This document shows, one piece after another, positions 46,154-55,766 of a stretch of DNA of 64,000 nt. Each line of letters begins with the position of its first letter. Positions within the stretch are counted from its first letter, which is position 1. The stretch is from positions 1 to 64,000 of the forward strand of contig QYAI01000083.1 of assembly GCA_003988855.1 (NCBI GenBank). The letters are read 5' to 3'. The notes below the pieces were generated by a model. That model made no database searches, was not told the origin of the DNA, and saw only the letters and a list, made by a program, of their open reading frames with translations. The DNA comes from Arachnopeziza araneosa (Eukaryota; Ascomycota; Leotiomycetes; Helotiales; Arachnopezizaceae). The translations under genes were made by a program, and so were the position numbers.

Positions 46154-47665
46154 CTAAAATTTTGACTGTGGGCCTGGTTGCGAGAGCTTCACGCTGTAAT
46201 GTGCAAAGAGCTGCTTCGTGATTTCCTCCTGCTTCTTGAGCTTCTCAGTAACTGCTGCTCCTCTTTTATTCTCATTCTTTCCCATTTGTTGCAAGTGGAC
46301 CTCATCAGGTCCATCCGCTAATCTCAGTGTCCTGATTTGAGCCCACATGTTGGCAAGTGGAGTATCTTGTGACACACCAGCACCCCCGAAGCTCTGAACC
46401 GCACGATCAATGACTGTCAGTGCCATTGACGGAACTAGGACTTTAGCTTCAGCAATTTCCTTCAAGGCTCCTTTTGCACCAAACTCGTCAATCTTAATAG
46501 CGGCGTTGAGAACAACTAAGCGTGCTGCATCAATTTCAAGTCTTGATCTGGCTACCCATTCAATAATTACTCCATGCTCCTTCAATTGCTTGCCAAAGGG
46601 TGTCTTTTTTGGATCATTGATGCGGAGAAGCATCCACTCAAGAGCTTTCTCGGCCGCTCCGATGGTGCGCATCGCGTGGTGAATACGGCCTGGACCTAAA
46701 CGGCCTTGGATGATCTCAAATCCCCGACCAGGTCCAAGGACTACGTTACTGGCTGGAACTCGAACATTCTTAAAGGTAATGTGCCCATGTCCATGAGGAG
46801 CATCATCGTAACCGTAGACGGTAAGCATCCTATTGATAGTGATACCTGGAGCGTCTGATGGGACGAGAACCACAGATTGTTGTTTATATGGGTCTTTGTT
46901 TCCGGCATCGCTCTTGGCCATAACGACATAAACCTTGCATCTTGGGTCTCCAGCGCCGCTCGACCACCATTTCTAAATTATGTTAGCAAGAATTGGAGAG
47001 CTTCACGAAACTTACATCTCCATTCAAAATCCAATCATTGCCTTCTTTCCGCATATTCATCTGAATATTGGTGGCATCTGAGCTTGCAACATTTGGCTCC
47101 GTCATCAAAAACGCACTCCGAATCTCTCCATCCATTAGAGGCTTTAGCCATTGTCTCTTTTGCGCATCATTTCCATACTTCGCCAACACTTCCATATTTC
47201 CAGTATCAGGAGCAGCGCAATTGACAGCCTCAGAAGCAACCCTGGACTTGCCGAGCTGTTCGGCCATCAATCCATATTCGAGATTCGAAAAGCCAGGAGA
47301 TTCTTTGTAGTGTCCTTTTGCAAGAAACATATTCCATAACCCCAATTGTTTCGCTTCGGCTTTGAGATCATCGATAACGGAGGGGTGGTGATCCCATCTG
47401 GATGCGCCTTGTTCTATCTGTGCTACAAAAATAGGGTCGGCTCTGTTGCGGGTCAGCGACTATCTCATAAGACAGCACATTGAGCTAGAAGGTTCAGCTA
47501 GACTTACGGAATACATCTTTCTTCTACAAACTTCTGAACTAAATCAAGAGTCCGTTTTGCATTGTCGCTGACTCTGTTCGCCGCCTGAGAAACACGTTAG
47601 TGAGCTGTTGAGGGGTGGTGGCACGCGGTTCTCACGAGGATAGGAATCTGCGAAGAGGCTGACAT
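46154..47665 (-). CDS. Acyl-CoA dehydrogenase (ACAD10/11-like), possibly peroxisomal
   Basis: Four exons: 47636-47665, 47508-47584, 47016-47442 and 46154-46972, giving 450 residues. Introns are 43-65 nt; the last has a TGCTAAC branch point. The first exon encodes only ten residues (MSASSQIPIL). The fold follows the flavin-dependent acyl-CoA dehydrogenase family: NCAAPDTGNMEVLAKYG, AFLMTEPNVASSDATNIQ, WWSSGAGDPRC, HGHITFKNVRVPASNVVLGPG, GGAGVSQDTPLANMWA and, near the end, RTLRLADGPDEVHLQQMG. The enzyme would introduce the alpha-beta double bond in acyl-CoA during fatty-acid breakdown. No mitochondrial presequence is obvious. The protein ends SKF, the same tripeptide as the peroxisomal signal of yeast catalase A. 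Confidence 0.92.
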
Positions 47666-48085
47666 AATTACAAGTAGAAAGAAGTTGCAGGATGGTATTC
47701 AGGTAGTCTGGTCTTTGGATTTCAGGAAATTACTTTTTCAATTGCAGAGAGAGCGGCTTGTTAAAGGAGTGAAGATACCTAGGTAGTTGGAGGAACTTGT
47801 TCGGGTCAGCTTTCCTTCCCCGGTTTTGCAACTATCCGACGTTGATCCGAGCCTCGGCCTACGCGTACCGCCAAAATGCGGGGCAAGCAGCTATTTGTTT
47901 ACTTTACATTTCATACAGACATCACTCGAGATGCACAATGTGAAATTCAGCGCTCATAAATATACTAATCTCTCTAATGTACACCCAAAGCTTGCGTTAA
48001 AGAGAAGATAAGGCTTCGCAACTCTCCAAATATATCTGCCAATTGCTCTCACCTCGAGCTATCAGATGAAGCGATTTTAGAGCCA
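47666..48085. other. Gene-free interval upstream of the acyl-CoA dehydrogenase gene
   Basis: About 420 bp, presumed promoter of the dehydrogenase and 3' flank of the secreted-protein gene. No additional gene was seen. Confidence 0.5.
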
Positions 48086-48803
48086 TCAAGCATCGCAAGA
48101 GAAATGGCAAGTGGTGTTTGTTGGATAACCAAATCGAGCACCATAAGTTCCTACCGGAATAACTGTACATGGGTTTCCTGCACTATAGCTATTGAAGCTC
48201 GTGCTGCCCCATGTAAAGCTCAACTCTCCTGGGTCATTCCACTATAAGATTGTAAGGTTAGCGTCTATCATTCTTGTCATGGATAGAGGAAAGAGTTGAG
48301 AATTATCGGATTGAGAAATTATATATCAGGAGACGTTGGCTTACATTGGTATTACCATTGACCACGGCTGGATTGGTAACATCAGTAACTACCAGAGGGT
48401 GAGAACCCATCGTTCCGGAGATCCACTGCCCAGGTGACAAGGGGGTGGATTCAGCTCCCATGAAGTTTGCTGGTCCACTGGCATCACTCGTCCAAGCGTA
48501 ATTGTAGCCCTATCAATGAAATCAGTACTACAATAGGCACAAATTTTGAGGAAGATCCGGAGCTCAAGAGTAGGTACACCAAGTATATACAACTCTCAAG
48601 GGCGCTCGAGAGCGAATAGAATCGAAAGTCATTCTATGCGAAAATAAACGCACATAGATATCCAACGAGTTATCCCACCAGCGTTGAATAAATACAGTGC
48701 ATGAGTGTAAGGTGGTACGAGGAGGGAGATTGGTAGGCGATGAAAGGGTGAGTGAGATGAGGCTCAGCAGGATGAAGGAGAGCACACGGAATGAATTCGC
48801 CAT
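48086..48803 (-). CDS. Small secreted protein with four cysteines, unknown function
   Basis: Three exons, 48654-48803, 48345-48509 and 48086-48241, all ending on codon boundaries, give 156 residues. The introns are long for this region (144 and 103 nt), with ACTGAT and GCTAAC branch points. The N-terminus MANSFRVLSFILLSLISLTLSSP is a clear secretion signal. The mature part has four cysteines (HSC, NPC, TTC, FSC near the end), is rich in Trp, Gly, Ser, Thr and Asn, and includes NTNWNDPGELSFTWGS. There is a possible N-glycosylation site (NTT). No enzyme motif is seen. Such short cysteine-containing secreted proteins are typical of candidate effectors or cell-surface proteins in fungi. The family was not recognised. 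Confidence 0.75.
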
Positions 48804-50562
48804 TCTGCTGATGAGATCGAGTAAGTACTTGATGAAGTTGAACTAGCAAAATCGTTTTCAACCGAGACTTAAATAAGAATTGAAGGAAAGTGAATGTCTC
48901 TTTGCTAGCTTGATCCACAGAGATATATATGGTGGCGGGACATTTTATATATGCTCAACTGCTTGAGCGGAGCTGACATGAACAAGAAATCATCTCGCAG
49001 GTCCCAACATGCTCCAACCCATCCTGTTGGAGTGCCATCCCATCACCAACTCTCATCACATCAAGTAACCGTCACACACGACATGGCCAATCGAGACCAG
49101 GATTCGTGGAGACGGAAGAGCCAATTCGTCCGTACCGAGCATCTGAATGGCACGTCAACCCGGATACAGCGTGTTGAACCCAGGGTAAGCCAGGCAGTGA
49201 AGATCGTCATGGGAACTTTCTGCTATACAGCTGACGTGATGAGAAGTCGATGGAGAACCAACGGCATGAGCCGTGTGTAAAGGAGCGTTCGGATGTCACT
49301 GGAGCTGGCCATGAGCCTTACCAATGACTTGTTGTCCGCCTTCGTCCTCCCTGGCCTCGCTTAAGGTCCGAGGCAGCAAACTCGTCGCTGTTGGGAGCGG
49401 TGAACTGGGCATGCAACCTGACGACTTGACAATGCATCCGACTTGCGAGGTAATTAATCAAAATGATGTTCTTTTCCGGTTGCATGTCCGAGCCGAGCAG
49501 GGTGATGGAGATTCAACATCATGCTTCCTGCATTTGTGTTGTCGTCGCATCACAATTGTGGCCAATCATGGAGTGTAGCGACCTCGAAATGTGATCTGTA
49601 GCCGCCATCGGCAGATAGACTTAAAAGCTGAAACCCCTTTTCTGGATTCCTCGCTTCTCCTTGTTGATTTCGTAAAAGTGATCAATCTGATCGTGGTAGG
49701 GTGTCCTAGAGTGGGGTATTATCAGTCCATCTGGGGGAGAGGTGTGTCTATGCATTCTGCACTTATTGGATAGCCCAAGCATATTTACCTCTGGTCTAGC
49801 TACAGCGGCCTATTTTCTCCATATAGTGTTCAATTGTCATTTTGTCTGCTCTGAGGTTGCATCTGGACAGCATTGTTCGGATTGTTCATTACTTCAACCT
49901 ATATCATTGCGACTTAATTTGGTAGCACTTATTTAATCATCTTAAGCCAATTTTCTTTGCTCCCCATTCTAAATACCTCTTTATATTATAGCAATCTCCT
50001 ATCGAAATTGCCTCGGCTCTTGTTGTTAGCTAGCAGACTCCCCATCGTTAAGAGGGTCATGATGGTATTTCATGTTTGCTTGAGGAAAAATTGAAGAGGA
50101 GATGAGATAGAACTTGCTGGAGTGTTTTAAATTAATTGTGACTTAATCATGAAAAAGAACAACTACTGGTCGAATTACAAACTTCTATTCGACCTTTACG
50201 GTAGTACCAGAAAAAGTTCAGATTGTGGTCTGAGTGTGGTGATGAGCTGGAAGATAGAAGAAGCCAAAAGTTGCCAATCCGATTCAATCAGAGCCCATAA
50301 CTTCAAAGCCTCGAAAAGCCTTGCTGTCTATGATCAGCTGAGGCTTTGTCTCAGTCGAGGTACGAGCACCATGTATTGTCTCAATCAGCCACTGGTCTTC
50401 GCCGAAAGACTGATCTAGATGGGATGGGCTCTCCACACTTACGTACTGGTATTTGGCGGCTGAAAGGCGGAGGCAATAGAAAACTATAAATTAAACCATC
50501 TCACTCCAAGATACCTTTGAGCATCAAATCGAAAATTCTTTTAACCCAGGTTTAAAAACGAA
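48804..50562. other. 1.8 kb gene-free interval in a gene-poor island
   Basis: Short frames (for example 48951-49280, 49324-49578, 50149-50418) lack introns, signal sequences or recognisable composition. AT content rises in 49830-50150. No repeat was identified. Confidence 0.45.
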
Positions 50563-51143
50563 ATGAAGGTCATTACCTTTATTTAGACTTTTATCATATT
50601 GGCAGCATGGACAATAGCAGTTCCTATTCCTTAGTCATGCCCAGGAATCGGTAAGCCATAGTTTTCTTTCTCTTCGTGCCCATCAATTGACTTTCGTAGC
50701 CAACTCTCGACGCCAAGTTACCAACCCGGGTGTAACAGTGGGCACGATTCTCACTTCAGATCCATGTCCTCCCGCTCTGTATTCCACCCAGATCGATGCC
50801 ATGAACGCCGACCGCATCAAAGCTGCTTCCGCCGCCAAGATACAACCTGAGTCTCTGAGTTCATGGTGGCATAAGACCTGGGATAAGATCCGTAATACCA
50901 TCTAAAAAGCAAAATCAAGATCAAGGTTAATATTGACTGGAGTGCTTTGGTGAGCTGGTGGAATAAACTTGAGGTTGGGTGGTCATTATGGCAGATCCTA
51001 ATGATCCAGAGGATCATGTGATGTTGATGCCACCATCGGGGAGCACCGCAAAACCACTAGATTGGTATGCTCCAGGGGCAAAACCCACAACTCCTACGAG
51101 CCCTTCACTGTGTGGCGGTCCTAGGCAACCGGTTTGTGTTTGA
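50563..51143 (+). pseudogene. Broken gene for a small secreted cysteine-containing protein
   Basis: Exons 50563-50650, 50700-50891 and 50995-51143 join in one frame of about 142 codons. Exon 1 opens with MKVITFI and continues TFIILAAWTIAVPIP, a secretion-signal pattern, but carries TAG at codon 8 and TAG at codon 24. Each is one transition from a glutamine codon. The first intron (50651-50699) has GTAAGC, ATTGACT and CGTAG. The second (50892-50994) has a weaker GTAATA donor; without it the frame ends at 50905. Both downstream exons remain clean (QVTNPGVTVGTILTSDPC; DWYAPGAKPTTPTSP). Four cysteines would be encoded in total. An inactive gene is the simplest reading; stop-codon readthrough or an alternative start at 50607 in another frame is less likely. 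Confidence 0.55.
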
Positions 51144-51798
51144 GAAAAACAGTGGCTATCGGTACCTTTGGACCGACGTCTTAGCTTAAATAGGCCTGAA
51201 GATGAAGGGATTTAGGAAAGGAGAGAAAGGGCGCAAAGACGATGTGATGGTTGAAAGCACGAAAATTTGCGCAGACGCTAGCATAATTGAAATAGGCCGT
51301 TGAGTAGCACATGGCCATCTAAGCTTCGAAAAAGAAATATTTCTGTTTCCTTGAGATACAAGCCCTTCTAGAAATAACATTGTATATTTAGTAACCTTTC
51401 CTTAAGACCCCCCAAAAGCACTTGCTCCAATTGTACACAGTTTGAGATTAGTCAAACCTATAGAAAAACAGAAAGCTCTGAATGATGTGTTCATCTTGAT
51501 TTGCGCTCTAGCTAACTAGCCTGGCGTAGACAGCGTTCTATGTTAGATTGTGTCCTGTTGTGACATTGTGAAAACGCCAAGATATCATATTCTTCAGTCC
51601 ACCCAGCTCAAGAAGAGCGTCACTGGAAAGACAATTCGCTACTGTAGATGAAGTAAACGCTTCCTTCCAAGTCAGGCCTTGCTACAACGTCCTTCGATCT
51701 CAAGACAAGAAGCGTACTACACCGCTCGAACATCTCAGAGAGCGGCCATCGCAGAGCTGAAGATCAGAGACACTCTTCCAAATTCCCAGTCTCACCAT
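51144..51798. other. Gene-free interval downstream of the broken secreted-protein gene
   Basis: About 650 bp. It contains the 3' flank of lsg1 (-). Nothing else was recognised. Confidence 0.5.
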
Positions 51799-53843
51799 TT
51801 AATCAGCAAAGTAATCTGCTCTTCGCTTTCCATTACCCTTGGTGCCACGCTTGAAGTGTTTCTTGCTCGTTAATAATTTCAGGTCACTCGGATCAACGTC
51901 CTTCTCCATAGCAAGCATCGTTTTCTGTTTCCGGCCAGATAATTGCTTTCCGCTCGCAGTTCCTTGCTCACTATACTTATGGCTGAATGGCATTCTTAAA
52001 TGCGCCGAATTTCCTTGTCCTTGAGCAAAGAAAGTGCTATCGAGTTTCTTAGATTTGGAGCCTTGCTCAAGTGGAATCAAATCGGAATCAGCAATTGACG
52101 CCGTGTCCTCCGTATGTGAATCCATCGAGGCTAAAGCTAACCTTCTCTTCTCTGGGAGATGACCTTCGTCATAAAGCTCCCTATTGAACTCCAATGGATC
52201 AATCTCTAAAGGCGGCGGTTGACAGAAGAGGAGTTTTCCGTTTACGTAATCTTTCAAGATATATCTTGCAGCTCTGGACTCGTCAGGCTGACCTTGACCA
52301 GTTCTTGTGAAACCTCTAGCTTTTGCATATGCAGTCAGCATTTCCTCCGCGGTAGGCACCCCGGTTCCACCTTCCTCCAGAGGACGTGTCGTAATCTTCA
52401 TTCCATATAGTGCTTCTAAGAATGGTTGAGGTATACGTTTCGCAACAAGTCCAGCCGGACCAGTAAACTCTCGCAACTGATCGATAGGTAAAATGCCGTT
52501 GCAGACAAGTTCTGCTTTTGTGGTTGCAAAGTTTGGAAAGACAAGGCCCGGGCAATCACACAATAGAACTTTTTCACTTAGATGAATGGTTTGAAAGTGC
52601 TTCGTCTTTCCTGGAGTAGAAGAAACCGACACCTTCTTGGCGCCGATGAGCGCGTTGATTGTAGAAGATTTTCCGACATTTGGATATCCCACTAAACCAA
52701 TTTGTGTTTTCTTTGGATTTTCGGAGTCAGAATCTAGATTGTCTGGGGCATGGAGCAAGAAAAGAGCTTCCAATTCATCGACAGTGAGTATTCTCGTGCT
52801 TTCGTCTTCGTCTTCATCGTCGTCCGCTTCTTCGGCTTCACTCTCATCACCATCCTTATCTGTAAGGTCTAAATTTTTGGTTTCCTTTGCAAGTTTTGAT
52901 GAGGAAGCTTCAGCCTCATCCACCTCTTCGTCATCTTCCTCGTCGCTGAATTCACGAGCTTCGTTCATTTCCTTTGCAAGACTCGCTGAAAAGAACTTGT
53001 ACGAAATTCCGGCAGCTTCAAAATAATCGGCCCAAGCCTGCCGTTGCTCAAGAGTTAACATATCTGCTTTGTTGACGAGCAATAGGTTATTCTTTCTGGC
53101 GTCCACGTCTTTCACATAATTTTCCAAGTCTTCCGAGCGAAATAATAGGGGGTTTCGGGCATCCACAATCTGTACAACTAGATCCGACCTCTCAATAACT
53201 CTCCAAAGTTGTCTCCAAACTTCTAGATTGCGTTCAAATGGCGTCATAAGTAAGTCGTTATTCTCCTGCAACTCGGCTAAACCTCTGCGCCACTCCAGCA
53301 AACTGTCTCTTTCCATCCGGTCGAGTTGTTCTGGAGTTGTTGTCGAGTCCCATTTCGGTCTTCTTGGGACAGTAAGCTTCTTTCTGTGTGCTCTCTGCTT
53401 GCCAACTGCTGCCCGCTCTTCGGCCGCTGATAACAAGTATGGATTCTTCTGGTCTGTATGAATAATCTTGACATTATTCATCTTCTCTGCTGTAAAATCG
53501 GTTCCAGCCAATTCCGCCGTTGACAAGAATTCATCCAGGGCCGCTTGTTCTGTAACTGACTGCATCTTCACCCAACTAGCCTCCTTCCGTTCATTCGTGA
53601 CATACTACAACTGTTAGAATATCTTCAAGCCAGTGTGAAGGATTTGCAAACGGTCTCTCCTGTGGCATGGTTTATTCTTTGGATGCCAGCAGATGTGACT
53701 TTCTTTCGATCTGCGCCTTTCCCTTTTCCAAACCGATCATTCATTAAGCTAAGAATAGTTACTATTGAGATCCACGAGAATGTTGTGCGGTTCATATACC
53801 TGTTCCCTAAGCCCACAGCATTTTTAGATTTCGCGAGAACCAT
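51799..53843 (-). CDS. lsg1: Large-subunit GTPase Lsg1 (60S export/maturation)
   Basis: Exons 53800-53843, 53652-53748 and 51799-53604 give 648 residues (yeast Lsg1 is 640). The two short leading exons restore the conserved start MVLAKSKNAVGLGN-SLMNDRFGKGKGADRKK and NHATGET-YVTNERKEASWVKM. The second intron has an unusual GTTTGC donor with TTCTAAC branch and GTTGTAG end. The GTPase motifs are circularly permuted: LLLVNKADML (G4) precedes GYPNVGKSSTINALIG (G1, near 355), then TPGKTKHFQT and CDCPGLVFP (G3). An acidic insert sits between G4 and G1. Lsg1 acts in the cytoplasm to release Nmd3 from pre-60S particles. It is divergent from ltv1 across 247 bp. Confidence 0.95.
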
Positions 53844-54090
53844 CTTGACGGCTTTTGTGGAATTCCACTGTTTTCACGTCGCCCAAAGATCCAGGTAGGC
53901 CCAATAACTGTGGATTTGTTTATGGGTGAGAGTTCTCGTCGAATTTATATGTTTTAACTTCGAAGCGGGGGATTGATTATGGAGCACTTTGGAGGCAAAT
54001 TCAAGCGTGACGAAATTTTGACCCCGCCAAAACTTTCTTGCGCTGGCCGTTTTCCCTTTCCACAACACAACCATTTTCAAGCTTGCAAAA
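53844..54090. promoter_or_regulatory. Shared lsg1/ltv1 divergent promoter
   Basis: Only 247 bp separate the start codons of a 60S-maturation GTPase and a 40S-maturation factor transcribed in opposite directions. A GAAATTTT segment near 54010 recalls half of the yeast RRPE ribosome-biogenesis element, but a full RRPE or PAC site is not evident. Confidence 0.6.
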
Positions 54091-55317
54091 ATGCCTCGGA
54101 AAAAGTGGATTGACAAGAAGAATGCGACTCATTTCACTCTTGTTCATCGTCCGCAGAACGATCCTTTAATTCATGATGCATCGGCTTCTTCTATGGTTCT
54201 CAACCCCACATCCCTTCCAAATGCCAATAAAATAAAGAAACTTGATGATCTAGCTTCAGAACTTGGTTCTGAAGTTGGCCAAATCAGAGAAAACGAGGGC
54301 GAGGCCGCGAACTATGGAATTTATTACGATGATACCGAATATGACTATATGCAGCATATGCGAGAGTTGGGATCTGGATCTGGAGAATCCTATTTTGTGG
54401 AGGCACCAGCAACGAAAAATAAGGGCAAGGGAAAACAAACCTTGGAGGATGCTCTGAGAAACACGAGTTTGGAGGATAAAAGGGAACCTTTGCTAGATGA
54501 GGAGATTTTACCATCAAAAAATCTCCGGAAAGTTACGTACCAGGCGCAACAAGACGTACCCGATGTTTTGGCTGGCTTCCAGCCTGATATGGATCCTAGG
54601 TTGAGAGAGGTCCTTGAAGCTTTAGAGGATGAAGCCTACGTAGATGAAGATGACGAGATATTCGGAGAGCTGGCTAAGGATGGTGAAGAGATAGATGACT
54701 TTGAATTCGAACAAGGCGCATATGACGACGAAGATGGTGGGTGGGAATCAGACGATACCGCAAAACCGGTGAAAGAATACAAAGATGCTCCGATTGCGCC
54801 TCCCCAGTTGGAGGAGGATGAGCGTGAAGACCACGGTGATGGCGCCTGGATGGAGGACTTCAGCAAATTCAAAAGGGAGCAGAAGGCAAAGCCTTTACCT
54901 GCTACTGCTTCTCAAGCCGACCTTCAATCTTCGATTATGACTACTACAACGAACGGCGGCAGAAAGAAGAAAAGAAAGGGAGCTTTGACGAATCCCTCGG
55001 CATATTCCATGACTTCATCCTCACTGTTTCGGACAGAAGGCTTGACTACTTTGGACGCAAGATTTGAAAAGATAGAGGAGCATTACAACGAGGATCTGGA
55101 TGATGTAGCATCAGTCTCGGCCGCCTCTTCAACAGCGTCTAGCGTTCAGGGCCCTATACGAGGAGATTTTGATAGTATCATGGACGATTTCCTGGGAAAT
55201 TATTCGATGAGCGGTAAGAAGCATGTCAAAAAGGGAAAGTACCAGAGTGGACTTGAGCAACTTGACGAAGTACGAAAAGGTTTGGGTCCTGCCCGTATTG
55301 GATCACAAAAAGCATGA
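54091..55317 (+). CDS. ltv1: Ltv1, 40S ribosomal subunit assembly factor
   Basis: An intronless 408-residue frame. The conserved N-terminus MPRKKWIDKKNATHFTLVHRPQNDPLIH is diagnostic for Ltv1. Acidic middle sections follow (DEEILPSKN, DEDDEIFGELA, EEIDDFEFEQG), as does the conserved block with MEDFSKFKREQK. The C-terminus is basic (SGKKHVKKGKYQSGLEQLDEVRKGLG). Ltv1 joins nuclear pre-40S particles, guides Rps3/Rps10/Rps20 placement and is released after phosphorylation. The length is near the yeast protein (463). It pairs with lsg1 across a shared promoter. Confidence 0.95.
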   Translation: MPRKKWIDKKNATHFTLVHRPQNDPLIHDASASSMVLNPTSLPNANKIKKLDDLASELGSEVGQIRENEGEAANYGIYYDDTEYDYMQHMRELGSGSGESYFVEAPATKNKGKGKQTLEDALRNTSLEDKREPLLDEEILPSKNLRKVTYQAQQDVPDVLAGFQPDMDPRLREVLEALEDEAYVDEDDEIFGELAKDGEEIDDFEFEQGAYDDEDGGWESDDTAKPVKEYKDAPIAPPQLEEDEREDHGDGAWMEDFSKFKREQKAKPLPATASQADLQSSIMTTTTNGGRKKKRKGALTNPSAYSMTSSSLFRTEGLTTLDARFEKIEEHYNEDLDDVASVSAASSTASSVQGPIRGDFDSIMDDFLGNYSMSGKKHVKKGKYQSGLEQLDEVRKGLGPARIGSQKA

Positions 55318-55766
55318 ATGAAAACACATTCAAACAATTCATGTAATGGCGCTTGGTACACAAAATAGTGTGGAGTTTGGAAGGGATTAGTTTCAAACCC
55401 TCGTTATCACATAATTCAATAATTCTTGCCTAGAGGAAGATCAGGTGACAGAAAACGTGAGTAAAATATTTGTTATGGGTGAAATTTTAGGTAGAGTTAT
55501 CTTTTCCTCCTTTTCGTCTCCGCCGCAGCATTTCTATCAAAGGCCGGACGCCGTAAACTTCCTTCGATGTGTGCGGCCGCATCCACCGAACGGGCTTAGC
55601 TCATTCCGTGGCTTGTGAGCTCTCGACGACAATACCTAAAGGTAAACAATGACAATAGTTAGAATTCACCAAATGCCTATTATTCTAATTTAACGACCGC
55701 ACAAATGTTATAAGATCTCTCCTCTTCTCGCCGATCAACCTTTCCTCATGAACATCAACAAGAACG
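55318..55766. other. Gene-free interval between ltv1 and sac3
   Basis: About 450 bp: 3' flank of ltv1 and promoter of sac3. Nothing else was recognised. Confidence 0.5.

Noticed and set aside
50607..50905. Alternative start at 50607 giving an open but different frame across the same intron
   Set aside because: The resulting protein has no signal peptide and poor composition. The frame from 50563 gives a signal-like start and matches the cleaner downstream exons.
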